From NCBI GenBank assembly GCA_041655595.1, contig JBBAFB010000031.1, positions 1-17,749 of the forward strand: DNA of 17,749 bases, in the 5' to 3' direction. A program made the translations under genes and the position numbers. Below the pieces are notes generated by a model, which did no database searches, was not told where the DNA came from, and worked only from the letters and a program-made list of their open reading frames with translations. This document shows positions 1-5,344 of this stretch, piece by piece. The stretch comes from JBBAFB01 sp041655595 (GTDB lineage Bacteria > Bacillota > DULZ01). Positions within the stretch are counted from its first letter, which is position 1. Each line of letters opens with the position of its first letter.

Positions 1-1
1 A

Positions 2-604
2 ATTAACAGGATTGGTGTTCAAAGGTATCTGGAACCGGGGGAGTTCATTGTTGCCGCTGGGGAAGTGTGGAGGGGTGTAGTTTATCTCAAAGAGGGAGTA
101 ATTGAAGGCAGAAAAGAGTCTGCCGAGGGCAGGGCTTTAGTAGTTAATATGTTCCACGCAGGGGATGTTATTTGGGGCCATGCCCTCTTTGACGGGGAGC
201 CTGCACCAAACGCCTTAATAGTTAAAACTCCTGCCGTGGTAATGCAATGGCACGGAAGTGAGCTTCTGCCGCTGATTAGTAACAACAGCGAGGCGTTGTG
301 GGATTTATGCGTACAACTGAATCTCAAGTTAAGGAGAGCCAGCGATGTTATTGAGGGGATGGCTTTTAGCGCCAATGCAGGCCGGTTGGCAAAGCTTCTG
401 CTGGACTTTTTTGAGACCCAAGGTGAAAATCCTGTCAGAAGAACCATGACTCTCGACGAAATGGCAGCGTCAATAGGTACCACCAGAGAGGTGGTCTGTC
501 GCTTGCTGTACCGATTTTCAGATACGGAGATTATTCAGGTCAGTCGGACTCACTTAAGGTTGGTGAATAAAAACAAGTTAATGAATGTGGCTCTTGGTAG
601 CTAA
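2..604 (+). CDS. Crp/Fnr-family transcriptional regulator, 5'-truncated
   Basis: The reading frame is open from the left window edge, so the true start lies outside; 200 residues are visible. The N-terminal half is a cyclic-nucleotide-binding-type beta-roll (YLEPGEFIVAAGE, then VVYLKEGVIEG and FHAGDVIWG), followed by a long dimerisation helix and a C-terminal winged helix-turn-helix (LDEMAASIGTTREVVCRLLYRF). The recognition helix has R-E-x-x-x-R spacing as in Crp (RETVGR) rather than the E-x-x-S-R of Fnr. No N-terminal cysteine cluster can be judged because that part is missing. It lies on the same strand, about 560 bases upstream of the first haem-protein-like operon, so it is a candidate regulator of that operon; this is inference from position only. 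The effector (redox, NO, CO or a metabolite) cannot be told from the sequence. Confidence 0.9.
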   Translation: MNRIGVQRYLEPGEFIVAAGEVWRGVVYLKEGVIEGRKESAEGRALVVNMFHAGDVIWGHALFDGEPAPNALIVKTPAVVMQWHGSELLPLISNNSEALWDLCVQLNLKLRRASDVIEGMAFSANAGRLAKLLLDFFETQGENPVRRTMTLDEMAASIGTTREVVCRLLYRFSDTEIIQVSRTHLRLVNKNKLMNVALGS

Positions 605-610
605 AAGACA

Positions 611-636
611 GGCGATTTGCTTTTTAGCAAATCGCC
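611..636 (+). terminator. Hairpin after the Crp/Fnr gene
   Basis: A perfect 11-bp stem (GGCGATTTGCT / AGCAAATCGCC) with a TTTT loop begins six bases after the TAA stop. No T-run follows the stem, so it may be a weak or factor-assisted terminator or an mRNA 3'-end stabiliser rather than a classical intrinsic terminator. Confidence 0.6.
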
Positions 637-824
637 CTTCGGGAATTTAGTGCTATATTGTAAGTAGATGTTCAAAGAAATCTTTGAGAGGAGGTAGATA
701 TTTACTTTGAAGTCCTGATTTTTAAAGCAAAGGGAGGCGGGTAATTAATTCATTTCAAAAAAGCCTTATTTTGAATTAGTGGGTGAAGATCTATTTGGGG
801 GATTTTTAATTTTTTAAGGCATGA

Positions 825-855
825 TTGACAGTGTTTTGGTTTTTGGTTGTTTAAT
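825..855 (+). promoter_or_regulatory. Candidate promoter of operon A
   Basis: A perfect -35 hexamer TTGACA (825-830) is followed after 19 bases by TTTAAT (850-855), five of six matches to the -10 consensus. The spacing is longer than the optimum of 17, so activator help is plausible. The -10 element is overlapped by a degenerate Rex-like sequence (847-864, 11 of 14 arm positions of TTGTTAA-N4-TTAACAA), and the inverted repeat at 868-889 lies just downstream, near the expected start of transcription. A transcript from here would have an approximately 300-base leader. Confidence 0.35.
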
Positions 856-867
856 TGATAACTATCT

Positions 868-889
868 ATGATTCCTGATTAGGAATCAT
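868..889. promoter_or_regulatory. Perfect inverted repeat, candidate operator
   Basis: Arms ATGATTCCT and AGGAATCAT (9 bp each, perfect) flank a 4-base centre, GATT. The site sits immediately downstream of the candidate -10 of operon A, where a dimeric repressor would block initiation. I do not recognise the regulator. It is also a possible RNA hairpin at the 5' end of the leader. No equivalent was seen upstream of operon B. Confidence 0.4.
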
Positions 890-1164
890 GAGGGGATCCC
901 GGGAAAATTCATCTATTTCCCGGATTCGGGTTATTTTGAATACCAGCCTTGTAGCCGTATCGGAAGTATTGAGTTTTTCTGGTTAAATTCGCTGAATTTT
1001 TAATCAATTGGTTTTGAAAACGTCTTTGCTCCAACCATATTCTCCTGGATTTGGTCGATGTTTTTTTGGAGTAATCTCGCTTGCAAAATAAACAGTCGTA
1101 GCAGAAAGGCAGTTAAAAGCCGAAAACCGAGGACAGGGAAAAATAGGGAAAGAGGTGTTATTTG

Positions 1165-2706
1165 ATGTCTGAATCAAAGAGTCGCTTTAAGTATCTGTTT
1201 ACTACTACAAAAGGTCAGGTACTTACGGCAATAGCGCTCATTGGCCTTGTCACCGCAATTTGGGGCACGCTTTCGGGGCCGATGGCGGAAATTGGAGTTA
1301 GGGATGTTACTATTGATTTGTTAAATATGGATATGCTGGAGAAAGAGCGGGAAGGCCGTTTGGTGATGCTTTATCACACCATAGCCGTCTCGGTATCCGC
1401 TATTGTAGTTTATCTAATTGCCGGTCATGTGCCTATGAGAAAAGGCCTAAAAAATATAATTAACAATTTGGCAACAGTAGCGTATATTGCCGTTTTGTTT
1501 TCCGGCCTGGGTTATGCCTATTGGGGCCATAACTGGACCTTACACGGAATCTTTTTGTTGGGAATGTCGGCAATGTTTGTTGCCGGTTCTATGCTGGCGG
1601 TGGGTTTGTGGCCTTGGAATAAGGAGTATTATTTAGCGCCCGATTCCCCATATGCCAAATTAAAATCAGGTTTTGATTTGGAGAGGGCGGCATTTTTTAC
1701 AACTGTAACCTGTATGTTGGGTTCCGCGATAGTCGGTGCGTGGGCGGGATCTTATTGGAGTAATGGGTTTTTTACATTTTTAGGTGAGGACACCATTCGT
1801 TATCCTTTTAAAACTTATCAAATGAAGGCAATCATCGGCCATTTGCATATTATGCTAGCCTTAATCGGTATTGCCGTTACCCAAATTTTTGGCAGATGGT
1901 ACGATATGAAAGGTTTCTGGCATATCCTGTCCATGCCGGCCATGATACTTGGTACAATCGTTTTGACCATCGGAGCTTGGTCAGTTATTTGGACAGAATT
2001 GGCACATACAATTATTTATGGCGGAGCAGCTATTTCCATGCTTGGGGGGTTGTTCTTAGTTATTTACGGCTTCCCGGTGATTGTCAAGGAACGGCTGAAG
2101 GAGCAGGGTATCAAGAGGGCCAGCTTTTGGCAGGGTTTAATGGCTTTGCTACATGATCCCCTAAAGTTTGGTATCCTGTGGCAAATGATTTTTATGAATT
2201 TCAATGTTAGCGGTGTCGGTATTTTTATGGCCCTTCGGCTGGAAGAAATCTTCCGTGTTTGGCAGCATCGGGAGGAAAGAATTGAACTAGCCGGTCATTG
2301 GCACATATTAGCCGGAATCATCGCCGTTTTGATTCTATTTTACTTTGCGGACAGAATGGGCATCAAGGGCAAAGTTCGCCAGTGGGGCGGCTGGGCTGTG
2401 TTGATTGGTTCCGACATCGCCTTTATGTCAATGACAATTTTTGAAATGAAACGGTTCTTTGTTACTGACTTTATGCAGCAGCCCATGGTCAATACCCTGA
2501 TGCTTCTGGCCGATATTGGTTTGGGGACTGTTTTGGTGCTGTTGGCGGCTTTCTTAGTATGGCGTTTAGTAGACTTGTTCAAAGCGGAGGGCAGGTGGTC
2601 TCAAGAGCTTGCCGAAAATAGTTTTGCAGCTTCAATGATCACCGACTTTAAAGATAAATCCGTTGCTGTCGTTGAAATTGCGGTAGATCGGGGGGTGTCA
2701 CAGTGA
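1165..2706 (+). CDS. Polytopic membrane protein A, divergent heme-copper-oxidase-like (unproven)
   Basis: ATG at 1165 is preferred over the adjacent TTG at 1162 because AGAGGTG (1151-1157) is then 7 bases away; this gives 513 residues. About 12 hydrophobic helices are seen. Histidines, numbered from this ATG: H71 in helix 2 (LYHTIA), H122 and H127 (WGHNWTLH) between helices 3 and 4, H226/H228 in helix 6 (GHLHIM), H281 at the start of helix 8, H378/H380 in helix 10 (GHWHIL). Heme-copper oxidases and NO reductases carry haem/metal histidines in helices 2, 6, 7 and 10, with HxH in helix 10, so the pattern fits a remote member; the helix 7 His-His pair is absent. The heme O synthase-like gene in the same operon supports haem binding. 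The stop overlaps the next start by 4 bases. Copy B is about 72% identical and ungapped over 500 residues. Haem binding and family are inferred. Confidence 0.8.
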   Translation: MSESKSRFKYLFTTTKGQVLTAIALIGLVTAIWGTLSGPMAEIGVRDVTIDLLNMDMLEKEREGRLVMLYHTIAVSVSAIVVYLIAGHVPMRKGLKNIINNLATVAYIAVLFSGLGYAYWGHNWTLHGIFLLGMSAMFVAGSMLAVGLWPWNKEYYLAPDSPYAKLKSGFDLERAAFFTTVTCMLGSAIVGAWAGSYWSNGFFTFLGEDTIRYPFKTYQMKAIIGHLHIMLALIGIAVTQIFGRWYDMKGFWHILSMPAMILGTIVLTIGAWSVIWTELAHTIIYGGAAISMLGGLFLVIYGFPVIVKERLKEQGIKRASFWQGLMALLHDPLKFGILWQMIFMNFNVSGVGIFMALRLEEIFRVWQHREERIELAGHWHILAGIIAVLILFYFADRMGIKGKVRQWGGWAVLIGSDIAFMSMTIFEMKRFFVTDFMQQPMVNTLMLLADIGLGTVLVLLAAFLVWRLVDLFKAEGRWSQELAENSFAASMITDFKDKSVAVVEIAVDRGVSQ

Positions 2707-3671
2707 AACTTGCAAGGTTGTTAATTGTCGGTTTGCTTGCATTGGGGCTTTTAGCCGGCTGCGGAGAGATGCCGGAGGCCCCCGAGGGGCTAAGTCAATT
2801 TACCGAATCAGGTATTAACCCGGAATCTTGGGCCTTGGTACCTGCCGGTGTTTTCTTAACAGGACAGTTTGATGAACCCGTAACCATTGATTACGACTAT
2901 GAAATAATGGTGACGGAGGTAACCAATGCTCAATATGCTAGGTTCCTCAATGAAGCCATGGAGGCAGGAATTGTCAGGATTGCACCCGGTGAAAGTACTG
3001 AAGAATATGACCACTTGCTCGGCGGGCATATTCATTATGAAGGAAATGTTGTGTTTGGCTTTTACGAAGGTGACGTGTATAATGAAGGTAGGCATGAAGA
3101 AGAAATTCCCGCCGGAGATTATGTTTTAATAACCTTTGAAGATGTGGCTTCCAGAATAAATTATGATGGTCAACGCTTTGCTCCCAAGGAATATTACGGT
3201 AATCATCCGGTAACAATGGTTACTTGGTTCGGGGCAAAGGCCTATGCCGATTTTTACGGATATCGCCTGCCAACCGAGTTGGAATGGGAAAAGGCGGCCC
3301 GCGGCACAGAGGATAACCGCCCCTTTCCTTGGGGTGAAAAAATAACAAAAGCCAATGCCAACTTTTATAAAAGCGGGGGCCCCTTCCAAATTAAAAACGG
3401 TTGGAGCGACTCAACCCCGGTGGGATTCTATAACGGAAAAACTTACGGTACCTTTCAAACCGTCGATTCTCCCAGTCCCTACGGTGTTTATGATCTGAGC
3501 GGCAATGTGGCTGAGTGGATTGGGGATATTTGGCTAGAGCTCCACGACAGAATTATGAAGGGCGGACATAAAAACGCCTATGAGGTTGATGCACGCATTT
3601 GGAAGAGAAACAGTGCTCCGCCTCAATATGTCAATCCCAATGTCGGTTTTAGATGTGTAAGAGATATTTAG
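2703..3671 (+). CDS. SUMF1/FGE-like lipoprotein A (NirV-like), no catalytic cysteine pair
   Basis: The GTG start overlaps the upstream stop (GTGA), with GGGGGTG as ribosome binding site, so translation is probably coupled. The 322 residues begin with a lipoprotein signal peptide, lipobox LLAGC with the lipidated cysteine at 20, placing the protein outside the membrane. The body is a SUMF1/FGE-sulfatase-modifying-factor fold: VPAGVFLTG (47-54), EVTNAQYARFLNEA, HPVTMVTWFGAKAYADF (168-184), RLPTELEWEKAARG (188-201), YGVYDLSGNVAEW (260-272), NVGFRCVRD (313-321). True formylglycine-generating enzymes bind copper with a cysteine pair near the C-terminus; here the only cysteines are C20 and C318, and no sulfatase gene is nearby. 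Related cysteine-less proteins include NirV of denitrification clusters and PvdO. The likely role is partner or maturation factor for the membrane protein; this is inferred from the operon. Confidence 0.85.
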   Translation: MKLARLLIVGLLALGLLAGCGEMPEAPEGLSQFTESGINPESWALVPAGVFLTGQFDEPVTIDYDYEIMVTEVTNAQYARFLNEAMEAGIVRIAPGESTEEYDHLLGGHIHYEGNVVFGFYEGDVYNEGRHEEEIPAGDYVLITFEDVASRINYDGQRFAPKEYYGNHPVTMVTWFGAKAYADFYGYRLPTELEWEKAARGTEDNRPFPWGEKITKANANFYKSGGPFQIKNGWSDSTPVGFYNGKTYGTFQTVDSPSPYGVYDLSGNVAEWIGDIWLELHDRIMKGGHKNAYEVDARIWKRNSAPPQYVNPNVGFRCVRDI

Positions 3672-3699
3672 ATTAACGCTGTGGAAGGAGGAAAAGCTG

Positions 3700-4602
3700 A
3701 TGAAAACACAAGTTATTACCACCAATAAGCAGAGTCCTAAATCGCCCATATCTTTTGGGACTAAGTTTAAGGCATATTGGAGTCTGATCAAAGACAAACA
3801 GACCCTGCTCTTAGTGCTAACAGGCTGGGCCGGTTTCAGCACCGCCTCCTGCCCTGTAAGTGGTTGGAAAATAGAATTACCGCTGATGGCCAGTTTATTT
3901 CTGGCTATCAGCGGCGCCACTGTTTTAAATATGGTCATTGATCGTGATATTGATGCCAAAATGGACCGAACTACCAAAAGACCCCTCCCTACGGGCATGT
4001 TGTCTTTTAAAGAGGGGCTTGGCTTTGCTATTTTGCTTTCAGTCCTGGGCCTTGTCTGGTCTTTCCATGTCTACCCCTTATATGGCTGGGTTGTCTTAGG
4101 CGGTCTGCTGACCAATGTTGTAGTTTATTCTCTAATGCTAAAGAGAAAAACCCCTTATTCGATAATTTTTGGAGGAATAGCAGGGGGTATGCCGATTTTA
4201 GCAGGCAGGACCCTTGGTTTAGGGAGCATTGATCTCATTGGTGTTTTATTGGCAATGGCAATCTTGCTGTGGATACCGATTCACATTATGACTTTCAGCA
4301 TTAAATACGAACAGGACTATGGACAGGCGGATGTGCCCACCTTTCCCTCGGTTTACGGAGTTAATGTTACTAGGTTGTTGATAGCTGTCTCTGCAGTATT
4401 AGCCAGTTTGTGTATGATTTTAGCGGGATATTTGATCGGTATGGAGGGATACCTGCAAATTACCCTTGTTTTGATTAGCTTGGCTCTCGTTTCTTTTGCT
4501 GCGGTATATGTTAAAAACCCATCGCCTACACTGGATATGAGGATGTTTAAAATAGCTTCCTTATATATGATGGGTGCTATGCTGTTAATGGTTTTTATTT
4601 AA
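3700..4602 (+). CDS. UbiA-family prenyltransferase A, heme O synthase (CtaB)-like
   Basis: ATG follows a strong GGAAGGAGG site. The 300 residues form about eight to nine membrane helices. The first UbiA motif is the CtaB form: N77-MVI-DRDIDAKMDRTTKRPL (D81, D83, D85). The second region reads WIPIHIMTFS then DYGQADVPTFP, matching the CtaB pattern W-x-P-x-H ... DY-x-x-A-x-x-P. Heme O synthase farnesylates haem b at the membrane, making haem O for terminal oxidases. Its place as third gene of the operon suggests that the first gene's product uses a farnesylated haem, although another prenyl acceptor cannot be excluded. No CtaA (heme A synthase) is nearby, so haem O rather than haem A would be expected. 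A terminator follows. Copy B is about 87% identical. Confidence 0.85.
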   Translation: MKTQVITTNKQSPKSPISFGTKFKAYWSLIKDKQTLLLVLTGWAGFSTASCPVSGWKIELPLMASLFLAISGATVLNMVIDRDIDAKMDRTTKRPLPTGMLSFKEGLGFAILLSVLGLVWSFHVYPLYGWVVLGGLLTNVVVYSLMLKRKTPYSIIFGGIAGGMPILAGRTLGLGSIDLIGVLLAMAILLWIPIHIMTFSIKYEQDYGQADVPTFPSVYGVNVTRLLIAVSAVLASLCMILAGYLIGMEGYLQITLVLISLALVSFAAVYVKNPSPTLDMRMFKIASLYMMGAMLLMVFI

Positions 4603-4636
4603 AATTAAAAAAGTTTTTATAATTGGTATTACTCAA

Positions 4637-4670
4637 AACAAAGGCTGTTTTCAAACAGCCTTTGTTTTTT
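4637..4670 (+). terminator. Intrinsic terminator of operon A
   Basis: The 10-bp stem CAAAGGCTGT / ACAGCCTTTG (4639-4648 and 4655-4664) closes on a 6-base loop and runs into TTTTTT (4665-4670). It lies 35 bases after the UbiA stop, so operons A and B are separate transcription units. Confidence 0.93.
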
Positions 4671-4725
4671 GAACTGCAAAGGAGAGATATATTTGACTTT
4701 AGGCAAATCATCTGAGTCGAAGTTA

Positions 4726-4848
4726 ATGATATATTATAGGGGAGTTTGTGAAAAATTTTTAGGAGGGGGGATCTTAACTATTGGGGTATTGGCTCCGGAG
4801 CTTTTAACTAAATTCGCAGAACCAGAACTATTTCAGTACAAGAGGTAG
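4726..4848 (+). CDS. Possible 40-residue small protein (doubtful)
   Basis: An ATG-started frame of 40 codons ends at TAG 4846-4848. The middle is hydrophobic (GGGILTIGVLAPELLTKF) and the end is charged (EPELFQYKR), so it could be one membrane helix with a cytoplasmic tail. No good ribosome binding site precedes the ATG; the strong AGGAGGGGGG at 4761-4770 is inside the frame, and the nearest in-frame TTG (4789) is too far from it. It may be chance, a decayed gene end, or a real small ORF in the operon B leader. I do not recognise it. Confidence 0.2.
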   Translation: MIYYRGVCEKFLGGGILTIGVLAPELLTKFAEPELFQYKR

Positions 4849-4967
4849 GCTAGTGGTATTAGCATAGTAATTTTCCTTGCAATTTACAATTTAAGTGACT
4901 AACGGCTTTTAGCTCGGCCCCTAAACCATTACCCATTTAATAGGTTTAGGAAGTTTTTACCCCGGAT

Positions 4968-4985
4968 TTGTTAATTTTTTAACAA
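4968..4985. promoter_or_regulatory. Rex-type operator upstream of operon B
   Basis: TTGTTAATTTTTTAACAA is a perfect inverted repeat with arms TTGTTAA and TTAACAA around TTTT. It matches all 14 arm positions of the clostridial Rex consensus TTGTTAA-N4-TTAACAA. Rex is the NADH/NAD+-sensing repressor of respiratory and fermentative genes. The site lies 360 bases before the membrane protein B start, so its promoter would produce a long leader; a -10 overlapping the site could not be identified with confidence. The AT-rich inverted repeat could also form a weak RNA hairpin. Confidence 0.65.
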
Positions 4986-5017
4986 GGGGGTTGCGGTGTT
5001 CGGTTTTATTAAGGTTT

Positions 5018-5046
5018 GCACTTGCTTAGTGCTTGGCAAGTTTTTT
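5018..5046 (+). other. Terminator-like hairpin with an alternative stem in leader B
   Basis: ACTTGC (5020-5025) pairs with GCAAGT (5036-5041), followed by TTTTTT (5041-5046), a terminator-like shape. An overlapping stem, GCACT/AGTGC (5018-5022 and 5028-5032), would exclude it. Mutually exclusive stems are typical of attenuators, but both are short, so this is only a suggestion. Confidence 0.25.
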
Positions 5047-5344
5047 GTAACTCTTTGACATTTTTTATCACAAAGGGAAATGTTGGGTAGTAGAAATTTA
5101 GGTAAATTTTTTAAAAATTATATTTAATTGCAAGCGAATTGCCTTGGCCATTTTATATCTCTTGGCTAAACTACTTAGCCTGCCTGAAAAGAGTTCCCGG
5201 AAATGCTCTGCTCCAATAATGCTTTTCTGTATCTGTCGTTTCTAATTGTTCTGGAGTAATGGGGGATGGAAAGCCGGACAGTACTTGGACTGTATTAAGG
5301 TAAAACCAGTTTTCCGGTAAAAATCAGGAAAGAGGTGTTGTTTG

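Larger units (their letters stand above)
605..1164 (+). other. Gene-free leader upstream of operon A
   Basis: No convincing coding frame was found in these 560 AT-rich bases. Structures seen are: the hairpin at 611-636; a 16-base inverted repeat TCAAAGA-AA-TCTTTGA at 672-687, followed by another CTTTGA at 705-710; a promoter-like TTGACA at 825-830; a degenerate Rex-like site at 847-864; a perfect 22-base inverted repeat at 868-889; a perfect 8-bp stem CCGGGAAA/TTTCCCGG at 899-923; and a CTCCAA/TTGGAG pair at 1029-1034 and 1066-1071 that recurs at nearly the same distance before operon B. The number of inverted repeats suggests multi-input control and a structured leader. Confidence 0.6.
4603..5344 (+). 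other. Gene-free leader upstream of operon B
   Basis: These 742 bases hold the operon A terminator (4637-4670), a doubtful 40-codon ORF (4726-4848), a CCTAAACC/GGTTTAGG stem (4920-4950), a perfect Rex-type operator (4968-4985), a hairpin with T-run (5020-5046), TTGACA at 5055-5060 without a clear -10, a GGCTAA/TTAGCC stem (5164-5180), and the CTCCA/TGGAG pair (5211-5215, 5252-5256) shared with the operon A leader. No confident promoter could be assigned. Confidence 0.6.

Noticed and set aside
82..483. 133-codon antisense frame over the Crp/Fnr gene
   Set aside because: It lies entirely within a recognised regulator gene and has no recognisable domain.
1010..1035. Sigma-54 promoter in the shared leader
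   Set aside because: GG and GC elements occur, but their spacing is wrong (16 bases in leader A and 9 in leader B instead of 10).
1165..2706. Firm assignment as NO reductase or cytochrome oxidase
   Set aside because: The helix 7 His-His pair needed for the second metal site is absent, and no subunit II or cytochrome c gene is nearby; kept only as a remote-family hypothesis.
2703..3671. True formylglycine-generating enzyme
   Set aside because: The catalytic copper-binding cysteine pair is missing in both copies and no sulfatase is nearby.
3534..3998. 154-codon antisense frame over the lipoprotein A/UbiA A junction
   Set aside because: It spans two well-supported genes on the other strand, and the corresponding frame in operon B has different ends; no motif or ribosome binding site was recognised.
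5055..5084. Promoter from TTGACA in leader B
   Set aside because: The -35 is perfect, but no acceptable -10 lies 15 to 19 bases downstream.
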